64,000 nucleotides of DNA from Siphonodentalium dalli (lineage: Eukaryota; Mollusca; Scaphopoda; Gadilida; Siphonodentaliidae). Where the stretch lies: contig CP136065.1 of the NCBI GenBank assembly GCA_032622095.1, forward strand, positions 244,775,474 to 244,839,473. The letters run 5' to 3'. Position numbers and translations under genes: made by a program. Under the pieces are notes generated by a model, which worked only from the letters and a program-made list of their open reading frames with translations, ran no database searches and was not told the DNA's origin. Each line of letters begins with the position of its first letter. Positions within the stretch are counted from its first letter, which is position 1. Positions 12,950-24,427 of the stretch are shown here, in pieces.

Positions 12950-14316
12950 AAGTTGAAGTACCTACGTAATACTGGCTATCCGAATGAAGAGATATACATG
13001 TATATAAAAACCAAAATAGAAGATGACTGCTGCCGACAATGTTTCCCAAAAAATTCAAAGCATTCGATAGCTCCCATCTAGTTGTCAGCCCGAAGATTAA
13101 TATGAAGTTTGGTGACTATCAGATGAGGGATATGTCTGTACAGTTGCTAAACAATTCAGTCATGCAAAAGAGGATCAAACAGTAAGATACCAAATTGTTG
13201 CCTGTGGTAATGTTTTTTAACGAAATTCGGGAAAATTAGATTACTCTCACCCTGGTTATACAGAAGATCATTGTGGAATCTGGTGACGATCGGACAAGGG
13301 GTGTCGTCTGTAGGAACAACCAAATTATTTAGCCATAAAAATAGTAAAATTCAAGATCACCGCTGGCAGTGATGTCTTCACAAGGACAGTTTGAGAACAA
13401 AATATGGCTCAAATCTAGCGGTGACCCAAAATATCCACATGAGAAAAAGTTCTCCAATAAAAGCTGGCTGCAGGGTGCGCCAATTGATTCAAATTCGAAA
13501 TTTAGCAGGGTGTACTGCTTGTGGCCATGTTTTCCCCGCAAATTTGATAGACTGATGGACAACAAAACCACTGAATCCGTTGAATCAATATACAAGTATA
13601 CATGGATTAATTTATATGCATTGTTATACACAGTACTGGTATATAAAGGTGCTGAAAATAACAATATTACTAGTATACACAAAATAAACCATATATCATG
13701 GCTATGGGTTCTAATATCCGAATATGACAGCTGAGAACTTGGTTTGAATTGAAGAGTGGTGGTGTCTCAAGCATATCTAACCCTCCACGTTAGTAACATG
13801 CCATTAAATGTCATAAGTATAATCTAGCTTGAGGACAGAAGATATCCATAAAACCCCCCTTAATTCAACCAGGTCCTCGCGCGATGTATGGTCGATCACA
13901 TGATGATCTAGTGGGGATTAGAATTGTTGTATAAAAACAGCACTGCATGTAAATATAAAATAAAATAGTGCTACATCTTATTACAGATTATTGCCATATA
14001 TAATCAGTGACTATACAGACAGTCTGACAAAATAAAGTTTCAGTGACACACTATCCGAAGAGGGGAATAATTCCATCTGTTACAGTCAATGGAGCAATTA
14101 TGAATCTGGAAAGGTGAAATTTCTAAGTAATACTAGATATCGACATGACGCGATAACATATAACGTAAATGCAATATGGCCGCTGGCGACCATTTTTTCC
14201 TATAAATTAAAAAAAATATTTGATAGCTCTCATCTGATAGATCAATATCAAGATAAATATGAAGTTTGGTGATGATCGGATGAGTGAAGTGGACTGTGCT
14301 AAACGGTTTAGTAATG
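12950..14316. repeat. degenerate tandem repeats, otherwise unassigned
   Basis: Blocks resembling GATAGCTC.CATCT followed by AATATGAAGTTTGGTGA and GATCGGA recur at about 13066, 13275 and 14225, suggesting old tandem units of a few hundred bases. The two overlapping ORFs of about 120 codons on opposite strands at 13329-13734 show no domain. Confidence 0.35.
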
Positions 14317-14655
14317 CTTAAAAAGATTCTTACCTTAATAATTTTATGTTCACTTTATAAACTTCACTGAGTCATCTTTGTCATGTATTGAGTTTGATAT
14401 ATTTTGTTAACAGTTTATAAATCATGTATGTCTCATGTTTGTTATTTTAATTTATGTGTTTATTATCATTAAATAAAGTTGCATTCCTTAAAAAGATTCT
14501 TACCTCAATGTTTTTATGTTCACTTTATAAACTCCACTGAGTCATCTTTGTCATGTATTGAATTTGATATCTTTTGTTAACAGTTTATAAATTATGTATG
14601 TCTCGTGTTCGTTATTATATTATATACACGTTATAGTGTGTTTCAGAACGAAAAA
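14317..14655 (+). repeat. 170-bp direct duplication
   Basis: CTTAAAAAGATTCTTACC starts at 14317 and again at 14487. The following 130 or so bases (TCACTGAGTCATCTTTGTC, AACAGTTTATAAAT) are conserved with a few substitutions. Between them lies AAATAAAGTTGC, which looks like a polyadenylation signal, so this may be the duplicated 3' tail of a transcript or retroelement. Confidence 0.6.
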
Positions 14656-15325
14656 AAAATGAATAAAATCAACAAATTTGTAAATTTAAAAACAATTCAA
14701 ACGTTGTTGTATTTCATATCCCAGCCCGGACATATACACCAAATTTCAATAATATTCATTGAGAAACAACGGACCAAACGCCATATAACACCCCGTATAC
14801 ATCTTTTATTCCGAGCTGGCCTTTTATTCCGAGTTTGCACACGTCGATTGGGGCGAGTTAGCCCTGGGGCGAGTACGCCGATTCCGGCACCTTCTCTATT
14901 TGCAGCAGGTATACGTTTACGCTGGTTTACGCGTAATTTAATTTACAAAGTTCCCCAATTGGTATCGTAAATAGAGCGACCTTATTTGACAGATAATGCC
15001 TCTGTTATTGATTATCAAGTTGCTATACATTAAGAACGACAAATTTACATGCTCGTTCAAGCGCAGTAGTCTATTTTCCCCATGTTAAAGGACATCCACA
15101 AATACAAAATAACGCTAACCTACTGCGAATGTTTGACACGACAACTGTTAACATATTTGGGCTGAATTCATCTGACGCGGTATTATTCCTCAAAATAAAC
15201 AACAAAACCATCCTTACTTGGAAATGTAGTGTGGGCTAACATTTACATAAATCCTCCACATCATTTATCCCGACACACACGTCAGATGAAAAACAGCCAT
15301 GAAGTAAACGGCCAAATTGGCCGAA
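14656..15325. other. unassigned DNA
   Basis: No gene, RNA or repeat is recognised. The ORF at 14605-14970 starts in the preceding duplication and has no motif. Confidence 0.35.
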
Positions 15326-16632
15326 ATGAATTTGGATAGTCACTTTAAGCTAGTTTTCGTGTCTAACTCGTCAGGGACATAGCGCTGTAATTATGATAAT
15401 TCGACATTTTATATTTTAACATGTATTACATGTATATATGGAATACATAAGATTCCATTTGATTTATTTGCAAATGACATGCAATGTGTCTATCGGAATG
15501 CATAGGATCCCGTTGTTGTTTTTACCACGTTGTGTGGAATCGTTGGATTTGCAAATTTCATGCAATCATTCTGTGTCTCAGGAATGCATAAGATTCCATA
15601 TTAGTTTATGCCACGTTTGTGGTAGTTAGGATTTGCAAATTTCATGCAATCAGTCTGTGTATCCGGAATGCGTCAACCGCCAATTGAAGTCTGTCTGGTC
15701 GCTTTGAGATATAAGTCGCTTCCAACTGGTTTAAACTGGATTGTGGCGAGTTGTTATAAGCAGCATATCCTGTTACCGATTATCGTTAGACGTGCGGCCT
15801 CCCTTTGTAGTTTCTGAATTGGTCAGGTTACCGATAATCGTTAGACGTGCGGCCTCCCTTTGTAGTTTCTGAATTGGTCAGGTTACCGATTATCGTTAGA
15901 CGTGCGGCCTCCCTTTGTAGTTTCTGAATTGGTCAGGTTACCGATTATCGTTAGACGTGCGGCCTCCCTTTGTAGTTTCTGAATTGGTCAGGTTACCGAT
16001 ACCGATTATCGTTAGACGTGCGGCCCCCCTTTGTAGTTTCTGAATTGGTCAGGTTACCGATTATCGTTAGACGTGCGGCCTCCCTTTGTAGTTTCTTTCC
16101 ATGTGCGAATGTATCAAGTGTGAAAATTTGATACGTGATTAATCACTTGATAGTGAATTGATAGGACAGTGAAAACTCTTTGTACGAGATGGTTCTCGCT
16201 GTTGCTTCCAGAATTAATTAATCAATATGACTTGGTTTGTTTGTTGATAATTTAACGATGCAAGTGTTGCAAATTGTGGAATTTCTGGTTCCTGTATACG
16301 AGAGACGAATAACGACCCTCGCATGGCGGCCCGGCTCCATTATGTAACAAGATGCGGCGTCCTGTCTTATCAGTATTAAAGACTCCTGGCACTATGCTAT
16401 GAATTTGGATAGTCACTTTAAGCTAGTGTTTCGTGTCTATTTTAGCGCGACTACTCGTCAGGGACATAGCGCTGTAATTTTGATAATTAGACATTTTATA
16501 TGTCTGTTAACATGTATTACATGTATATATGGAATACATAAGATTCCATTTGATTTATTTGCAGATGACATGCAATGTGTCTATCGGAATGCATAGGATC
16601 CCGTTGTTGTTTTTACCGCGTTGTGTGGAGAC
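15326..16632 (+). repeat. direct-repeat pair, 1073 bp apart
   Basis: 15326-15548 and 16399-16632 are near copies in the same orientation, starting ATGAATTTGGATAGTCAC and running through GGAATACATAAGATTCC to CGTTGTGTGGA. The ends do not match LTR rules (no terminal CA), no primer-binding site is seen, and no coding sequence lies between. I read it as a local duplication and not as an LTR element. Inside is an 86-bp tandem repeat (GGAATGCATA anchors at 15495 and 15581, with a degraded one at 15667). Confidence 0.7.
15771..16096 (+). repeat. 55-bp tandem repeat, about 6 copies
   Basis: The unit GGTTACCGATTATCGTTAGA plus CGTGCGGCCTCCCTTTGTAG plus TTTCTGAATTGGTCA repeats with a 55-bp period at 15771, 15826, 15881, 15936, 15991 and 16052. 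The copies are nearly identical. One carries a 6-bp slippage insertion (ACCGAT at about 16000). The high identity points to recent expansion. Confidence 0.95.
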
Positions 16633-16648
16633 GTTGTTTTTTTTTTCG

Positions 16649-17655
16649 GTCGAAATCCTTACCGTTCTCGAAAATGGTCCATACCCCATTTTCACCCCAT
16701 CGGGGTGGCACCCCCGGGGGTGATAGGTGGGAGTGTTTCTATGTGGTATTTGGGGCCGGCCACCCACCCATGCCGTCAAATCGGTCGAAATCCTTACCGT
16801 TCTCGAAAATGGTCCATACCGCATTTTCACCCCTTCGGGGTGGCACCCCCGGGGTGATGGTGGGGTGTTTCCAGGTGGCATTTTGGGGCCGGCCACCCAC
16901 CCATAACCTTCGGGTGGCACCCCCGGGGTGATGGTGGGGTGTTTCCAGGTGGCATTTTGGGGCCGGCCACCCACCCATAACCCATTTTCACCCCCTCGAG
17001 TGGCACCCCCCTGTGGTGATGGGTGGGGTGTTTCGAGGTGGTATTTGGGCCGGCCACCCACCCATGCCATCAAATCGATCGAAATCTTTACCGTTCTCGA
17101 AAATGGTCATACCCCATTTTCACCCCTCGGGGTGGCACCCCCGGGGGTGATAGGTGGGGATGTTTATATGTGGCATTTGGGGCTAGCCACCCACCCATGC
17201 CGTAAAACCGGTCGAAATCCTTACCGTTCTCGAAAATGGTCCATACCCCATTTTGACCCCCTCTGGGTGGCACCCCCGGGAGTGATGGGTATGGGTGTTT
17301 CTATGTGGTATTTGGGGCCGTCCACCCACCCATGACGTCAAATCGGTCGAAATCCTTACCGTTCTCGAAAATGGTCCATACCCCATTTTCACCCCCTCGG
17401 GGTGGCACCTCCGGTGGTGATGGGTGGGGGTGTTTCTATGTCGTATTTGGGGCCGGCCACCCACCCATGCCGTCAAATCGGTCGAAATCCTTACCGTTCA
17501 CGAAAATGGTCCATACCCCATTTTCACCCCCTTGGCTGCACCCCCCCCCCCCCGGTGATGGGTGGGGTGTTTCTATGTGGTATTTGGGGCCGGCCACCCA
17601 CCCATGCCGTCAAATCAGTCGAAATACTTACCGTTCTCGAAAATGGTCCATACCC
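16649..17655 (+). repeat. 133-bp GC-rich satellite, array 2 (about 7 copies)
   Basis: Same family as the array at 10180-11015, with unit anchors at about 16771, 17067, 17198, 17333, 17470 and 17608. A shortened tandem duplication of about 67 bp lies at about 16850-16980. The array runs directly into the inner part of the hAT-like element at CATACCCCCCACCCC, a C-rich junction compatible with microhomology joining. ORFs of up to 175 codons on both strands are repeat translations. Confidence 0.95.
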
Positions 17656-18120
17656 CCCACCCCAAAACCCCAAAGCTTTATGTTGGTAACCTCTGTAAAA
17701 ACGACCAACTGCTCTATATTGGTCCCATCTTTGAAAGACCAAATTAAATGTTACTTCCTGTTTACAAACATGTGCAAGACAAATATTTTCTTGGCTGATA
17801 ATTATGCGATAATCATCAGTAATCAGCGATAATCTCAACTAAATTGAACTTTAAACAATCAACAAAGGTAGAATATGATGTGATTATATTGGTAAATTTA
17901 TAACCCAGTCTATTCATCTGTGTGAGTAGATGAAAAATATGTTGAATCCCCAGGAATGACAACAAAAAAGTACTAGGGCCAGTGTTAGGGCCTATAATTT
18001 TTTCAGACATCAACCAGCATCAACTAGTAGGCCTAGAGCCTACAGTAATACCAAAAAGGAAAATGTGCATATGAACCAGTGTACGAATTAACTTTTATGT
18101 GTGCCTGCATGACCACCGAC

Positions 18121-18655
18121 CCGACCTCGCATTACGACTTAAGACTAGGCCTAAAATAATGTTTAACCCTTTGAGTTTGAACGCGGATGGTCAATTTATT
18201 ACTGTATATTACTGAAATTCATTTGGACAATCAGAGCTGAACATCGGTCATGTACTCAGGGATGTGGCTACAGGGGGTGAAAATTTTCAACATTGGAAAT
18301 TTCATACCTGCCAAAACATTAGTTGGAATGGTCATCAGTTGGAAAGTTTCCAACCTTATGGGGTGGAATTATGCAACAGTTGAGTTTGGTGTCTGATTAT
18401 GATTCAAGAGGGTGCAATTTGAATTTCCCAAGGTGGACACCCCCCCCCCCCAACGGAGACCATCTAGCCACATCCATGCATGTACTGGATGGAGTTCATG
18501 ACATGTACAATAAGAAATTCACACACATTCTGTACATGACCTTTATGTGTGCCTTCAAACTAGACCGCCTTGCATGCACATCATCTTATAAATATACAAT
18601 AATTAAGTAAATAAATTTACTTCTTTGATAATTTTCAAATTAGCCTGAATTAGAC
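18121..18655. other. segment absent from the related inverted copy
   Basis: The relative at 40748-42198 joins ACCACCGAC directly to ATTAAGTATC, whereas here 535 bp lie between the two, with GAC at both edges. Either the relative deleted this segment through 3-bp microhomology or this copy gained it. It contains the 222-bp hAT MITE. Confidence 0.7.
18257..18478. mobile_element. 222-bp hAT MITE with exact 8-bp TSD
   Basis: Terminal inverted repeats CAGGGATGTGGCTA (18257-18270) and TAGCCACATCCATG (18465-18478) match at all but one position. They are flanked by identical 8-mers CATGTACT (18249-18256 and 18479-18486). The interior contains GGGGGTGAAAATTTTC and a run of C residues. Related but decayed ends (CAGGGACGTGGC, GCCACGTCCCT) lie at 37624-39550. 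The element sits in the part of the larger hAT-like element that is missing from its inverted relative. Confidence 0.88.
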
Positions 18656-19624
18656 ATTAAGTATCATTTACATACTAGTATATGCAGGTAATTATGAGAT
18701 ATAATAATTACAATGTGAACAAAACTGTAATGTATCCTGGCCCCTCTTCACATTTATTTAAATAATATTTTTATACTTTTCAGAAGACTATCCAAGGAAG
18801 GTTATATTTTTGTTTCTTTCAATAAATGCTATTATAACTTTATTTCATGTCTACTTATTTACTTATTGATGGTTGTCAACAACACTGAAACAAATAATTT
18901 AACGATTCAAATAATTATTTGGCAAAAGTATATTTAAAAATCAATTTTAGTATACAAACACTGATACAAATACTTATTTCATACATTACACTCATGCATC
19001 AACTAACTGTATGAGTAAAGAGACTGTCATGAAGTATAAGAATTATAGTAATATTCTGTCATGAGTTTTTAGCTGATATTGTCAGACTGCATTAAGTTCA
19101 CCCTACCCTAGAGCTATCTGAGGTATTTTTGTTATTGAACTACACCGTGAACTAGACAATTTTCAATATAAAAACTGCCAAGCAAGCTGGAACAGACACA
19201 AAACAATTGCTCGCAAAACAATCAATGAAAATTTTGGGACCCACCCCCACAATATTCACTATTTTTTCCATTTTATATCAACTTATGGGGGTAATTATAA
19301 CAATATTGAATGTATTGATGCTTCTCATATTGCAAAAAGCCACAACATATAAACAAATATGTTTAAAACAGTTGAAAATATGTCAATGAAAAAGAAATGC
19401 AAAAAAAGTGGTCAAAAACTGTTTCCGGCCTCGGGTACCCACCCACCTCACCCCACGTCTCGCCACTTTTTTTCGCATCCCTCCCCCGGTTTATAGGTAA
19501 AATGATGTATGTACAGATTGATAATTACAATGTGTTCTTGATGGGCCGTTCCTAACGTAAAAGTAATTAGCGTTTGCTGAGGAGGAGTTTCCTCAGATTT
19601 AGTTCTGTCGCGAGACTGGAGTTA

Positions 19625-19840
19625 CTAATTCTGGTTAATGTCGAGTCTGCGAGTTCTTGTGGCCTCTGTTTTATGTATTGGATGTCTGCAGCTAAAATAA
19701 TTTAATGGAGGGCCCGAATGGGGGAATGTCCCAACAACTTCAGTGTACTTCTTATAACAGATCTGGTGGAACCACGCTTCGGCTGCCACTAGGTCACGTG
19801 TTACTATAGTCATGATATGTTCGTCCATTGTAGTTATTGC
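19625..19840 (-). pseudogene. fragment resembling a TRDLVAAEAxxHxxCY-containing protein
   Basis: A minus-strand ORF of about 67 codons contains TRDLVAAEAWFHQICYKKYT near its start. I recall very similar lines (SRDLVAAEA.YH..CY..YT) from large uncharacterised animal proteins that are often multicopy and possibly derived from mobile elements. The family has no function I can name. The Cys and His could belong to a zinc-binding fold. The ORF has no partner exon that I can find, and its upstream side abuts a 55-bp tandem duplication, so it is probably a broken fragment or an isolated exon. Confidence 0.4.
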
Positions 19841-19847
19841 TGCTTCT

Positions 19848-19957
19848 CTCCGTGTTTATCCGCTCTCAGATCGACACACTTAACCAATCCTTCCCTGATT
19901 ATCTCCGTGTTTATCCGCTCTCAGATCGACACACTTAACCAATCCTTCCCTGATTCT
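19848..19957 (+). repeat. 55-bp tandem duplication
   Basis: CTCCGTGTTTATCCGCTCTC starts at 19848 and again at 19903. The two copies are essentially identical through CCAATCCTTCCCTGATT. Confidence 0.85.
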
Positions 19958-20084
19958 TGATTCTGTCATGTATTTCACCCATTGCAGATTATACCACTGG
20001 AAATTCACTCCATATTGTACACTCTGCCATTTGATAAAACTGTTTTTCGATTTGGTATATTCCGCTTGGATACCGAGTCAACTT

Positions 20085-20270
20085 CTATTGAAATTTGATA
20101 ACAAAGAAACTTTCCAGAGAAGATGAGGCCTAAGCAGAATGAGGTCCCCAGGGGGTGAATTTGGTGATACTAGCCCGCTCTGCGGGATCGCATCACTATA
20201 TTCACTCTCTGGCGACCTCATTCTCCAAATGACAGGCACAATAAACTCAGGCTTGTTTTGAAGGTATACT
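20085..20270. repeat. fold-back element related to 61829-62276
   Basis: Inverted arms GAATGAGGTCCCCAGGGGGT and the complement of ACTCTCTGGCGACCTCATTC surround a short palindrome (CCCGCTCTGCGGG). Flanks such as AGAAGATGAGGCCTA and AAACTCAGGCTT match the family at 61829-62276. Confidence 0.65.
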
Positions 20271-20363
20271 TTGTTAATAATGGCGAAATAAGTGAGTTAG
20301 CAAATAGTTTGGCAAGAATAACAATTATTCGGATCCGGTGCACCGCGTGAGGCCGATATTCCA

Positions 20364-23300
20364 CGGGTATGAGATCCCTGTGGTGTCGAGTTAGTACGGG
20401 GTATGAGATCCCTGTGGGGTCGAGTTAGTACGGGGTATGATATCCCTGTGGGGTCGAACTAGTACGGGGTATGAGATCCCTGTTGTGTCGAGTTAGTACG
20501 GGGTATGAGATAGCTGTGGGGTCGATTTAGTACGGGGTATGAGATTCATGTGGGGTCGATTTAATACGGGGTATGAGATCACTGTGGGGTCGAGTTAGTA
20601 CGGGGTATGCGATCCATGTGGACTCTAGTTAGTACGGGGTATGATATCGCTGTGGAGTCGAGTTAGTACGGGGTATGAGATCACTGTGGGGTCGAGTTAG
20701 TACGGGTATGATATCCCTGTTGGGTCGAGTTAGTATGGGGTATGATATCCATGTGGGGTCGAGATAGTACGGGGTATGATATCCATGTGGGGTCGAGTTA
20801 GTACGGGTTATGAGACCCCTCTGGGTCGAGTTAGAACGGGGTATGAGATCCCTGTGGGGCCGAGTTAGTACGGCGTATGAGATCCATGTGGGATCGAGTT
20901 AGTACCGGGTATGATATCCATGTGGGGTCGAGTTGTTACGGGGTATGAGATCCCTGTGGGGTCGAGTTAGTACGGGGTATGAGATCGCTGTGGGGTCGAG
21001 TTAATACGGGTATGAGATCCCTGTGGGGTCGTGTTAGTACGGGGTATGAGATCCCAGTGGGGTCGAGTTAGTACGGGTATGAGATCCCTGTGGGGTCGAG
21101 TTAGTACGGGTATGAGATCCCTGTGGGGTCGAGTTAGTACGGGTTTGAGATCCATGTGGGGTCGAGATAGTACGGGGTATGAGATCCCTGTGGGGTCGAG
21201 TTAGTACGGGGTATGATATCCATGTGGGGTCGAGTTAGTACGGGTATGAGATCCCTGTGGGGTCAAGTTAGTACGGGGTATGAGATCCCTTTGGGGTCGA
21301 GTTAGTACGGGTATGAGATCCCTTTGGGGCCGAGTTAGTACGGGGTATGATATCTCTGTGGGGCCGAGTTAGTACGGGGTATGAGATACCTGTGGGGTCG
21401 TGATAGTACGGGGTATGAGATCCATTTGGGGTCGAGTTTGAACGGGTATGAGATCCCTCTGGGGTCGAGTTAGTACAGGGTATGATATCGCTGTGGGGTC
21501 GAGTTAATACGGGTATGAGATCACTGTAGGGTCGAGTTAGTACGGGTATGAGATCCCTGTGTGGTCGAGTTAGTACGGGGTATGATATCCCTGTGGGGTC
21601 GTGTTAGTACGGGGTATGAGATCCCAGTGGGGTCGAGTTAGTACGGGTATGAGATCCCTGTGGGGTCGAGTTAGTACGGGTATGAGATCCCTGTGGGGTC
21701 GAGTTAGTACGGGTTTGAGATCCATGTGGGGTCGAGATAGTACGGGGTATGAGATCCCTGTGGGGTCGAGTTAGTACGGGGTATGATATCCATGTGGGGT
21801 CGAGTTAGTACGGGTATGAGATCCCTGTGGGGTCAAGTTAGTACGGGGTATGAGATCCCTTTGGGGTCGAGTTAGTACGGGTATGAGATCCCTTTGGGGC
21901 CGAGTTAGTACGGGGTATGATATCTCTGTGGGGCCGAGTTAGTACGGGGTATGATATACCTGTGGGGTCGTGATAGTACGGGGTATGAGATCCATTTGGG
22001 GTCGAGTTTGAACGGGTATGAGATCCCTCTGGGGTCGAGTTAGTACAGGGTATGATATCGCTGTGGGGTCCAGTTAGTACGGGGTATGAGATCACTGTAG
22101 GGTCGAGTTAGTACGGGTGTGATATCCCTGTGTGGTCGAGTTAGTACGGGGTATGAAATCCATGTGGGGTCGAGTTAGTACGGGGTATGAGATCCCTCTG
22201 GGGTCGAGTTAGTACGGGGTATGAGATCGCTGTGGGCCGAGTTAGTACGGGGTATGATATCCATATGGGGTCGAGTTATTACGGGTTATGAGATCGCTGT
22301 GGGGTCGAGTTATTACGGGTATGAGATCCCTCTGGGGTCGAGTTAGTACGGGGTATGAGATCCCTTTGGGGTCGAGTTAGTACGGGTGTGAGATCCCTTT
22401 GGGCCGAGTTAGTACGGCGTATGAGATCTCTGTGGGCCGAGTTAGTAAGGGGTATGAGATCCCTGTGGGGTCGAGATAGTACGGGGTATGAGATCCCTTT
22501 GGGGTCGAGTGTGAACGGGTATGAGATCCCTCTGGGGTCGAGTTAGTACGGGGTATGAGATCCCTGTGGGGTCGAGTTAGTACGGGGTATGAGATCCCTT
22601 TGGGGTCGAGATAGTACGCGGTATGAGATCCCTCTGGGGTCGAGTTAGTACGGGGTATGAGATCCCTCTGGGGTCGAGTTAGTACGGGGTATGAGATCCA
22701 TGTGGGGCCGAGTTAGTACGGGGTATGAGATCTCTGTGGGGTCGAGTTAGTACGGGGTATGAGATCCCTGTGGGGCCGAGTTAGTACGGGGTAACAGATC
22801 CATGTCGGATCGAGTTAGTACGGGGTATGATATCCTTGTGGGCCGAGTTAGTACGGGGTATGAGATCCATGTGATGTCGAGTTAGTACAGGGTATGAGAT
22901 CCATGTGGGGTCGAGTTAGTACGGGGTATGAGATTCCTGTGGTGTCGAGTTAGTACGGGGTATGAGATCCCTTTGGGTCGAGTTAGTACGGAGTATGAGA
23001 TACCTTTCGGGCCGAGTTAATACGGGGTATGAGATATCTGTGGGATCGAGTTAATACGGGGTATGAAATCTCTGTGGGGTCGAATTAGTACGGGGTATGA
23101 GATCCCTTTGGGGCCGAGTTAGTACGGGATATGGGTATGAGATCTCTGTGGGGTCGAGTTAGTACGGTGTATGAGATCCCTGTGGGGTCGAGTTTGAACG
23201 GGTATGAGATCCCACTGGGGTCGAGTTAGTATGGGGTATGAGACCTCTGTGGGGTCGAGTTAGTACGGGGTATGACATCCCTGTGGGGTCGAGTTAGTAC

Positions 23301-23955
23301 GGGGTATGAGATCTCTTTGTGGCCGAGGTAGTACGCGGTATGAGATCCCTGTGGGCCCGAGTTAGTACGGGGCATGAGATCCCTGTGGGGTCGAGATAGT
23401 ACGCGGTATGAGATCCCTGTGGGGCCGAGTTAGTACGCGGTATGAGATCCCTTTGGGATCGAGATAGTACGGGGTATGACTTCCATGTGGGGTCGAGTTT
23501 GAACGGGTATGGTATCCATGTGGGGATCGAGTTAGTACGGGATATGGGTATGAGATCTCTGTGGGGTCGAGTTAGTACGGGTGTGATGTCCATGTGGGGT
23601 CGAGTTAGTATGGGGTATGATATCCCTGTTGGGTCGAGTTAGTACGGGGTTTGAGATCCATGTGGGGTCGAGTTAGTACGGGCTATGATATCTCTGTGGG
23701 GTCGAGTTATTACGGGGTTTGATATCCCTGTGGGGTCGAGTTAGTACGGGCTATGATATCTCTGTGGGGTCGAGTTAGTATGGGGTATGAAATTTCTGTG
23801 GGGTCGAGTGATTACGGGGTATGAGATCCCTGTGGGGTCGAGTTAGTACGGGGTATGAGATCGCTGTGTGGTTCAGTTAGTACGGGTGTGAGGTCCCGTG
23901 AGGTCGAGTTAGTACGGGTGTGAAGTGCCTGTGGAATCGATTTAGTACGGGGTAT
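20364..23955 (+). repeat. 34-bp minisatellite, about 105 copies (3.6 kb)
   Basis: The unit is GGGTATGAGATCCCTGTGGG plus GTCGAGTTAGTACG, 34 bp long with 32-33 bp variants that lose one or two G. Frequent variants change the centre to GATATCC, GATCCATG or GATCTCTG, or GGTCGAG to GGCCGAG. A block at 21031-21600 is repeated almost unchanged at 21601 to about 22060. All ORFs here are repeat translations. It is not a CRISPR array, because the repeat is continuous and has no unique spacers. Confidence 0.97.
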
Positions 23956-24427
23956 GCCAGCTGAGTTTGTTACGTTTATTTGGTAAATGTGACAATAAAT
24001 TCAAAAACACTTGAATGACGAAAAATGACCCGACAACACAGCATGACAATTAGAATACGGGTGGTTTAAACATTTTATTTCAACACCCGTTTCCAAGTGG
24101 CGTCTAGTGTTTGATAATTATTATATGCAAGACAGTATCATGTCGGTAAGCACAATAAGATGGTTCACAGTGGTGTTTGTGGTTTAACGGTTTAAGCTGG
24201 AGTGAATGGTTTCTCTTACACAGGTTAGTTATTCAAAGAGTTGGGGTATCGTGTGGCCAAACATCATATCCCTGTCCATAACGTATCGCATACTGTGTTT
24301 GATATAGATCGTGATACTGAACCGAGCATCCCTCGATTATTCTTTGACTATGATCAGTCATAAACAATTAAGAATATGATATTATTAATTCCGTTTGTAT
24401 GCTCGTATACTGTATTATATATATATA
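23956..24427. other. unassigned DNA
   Basis: No gene or repeat is recognised between the minisatellite and the short Helitron. Confidence 0.4.

Larger units (their letters stand above)
11445..19487 (+). mobile_element. hAT-like element split by about 5.9 kb of other DNA
   Basis: The left end starts CAGGGGGGGTGG followed by AAAGTTGCGAGA. The right end carries the inverted counterpart CACGTCTCGCCACTTTTT...CCCTCCCCC. Both are flanked by the same 8-mer GGTTTATA (11437-11444 and 19488-19495), consistent with a hAT target duplication. Only 11445-11744 and 17655-19487 belong to the element, as shown by an uninterrupted relative lying inverted at 40748-42198. The two pieces overlap: about 185 bp (11554-11744 and 17659-17838) occur at both break edges at roughly 95% identity. 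The last bases are CCCCC where CCCTG would be expected. No transposase ORF is seen. Confidence 0.7.

Noticed and set aside
15326-16632. LTR retrotransposon or TRIM suggested by direct repeats
   Set aside because: The repeats do not end in CA, there is no primer-binding site or polypurine tract, no coding region, and no target duplication.
20364-23955. Possible CRISPR array (regular 34-bp repeats)
   Set aside because: Repeats are contiguous with no unique spacers, and the setting is animal nuclear DNA. It is a minisatellite.
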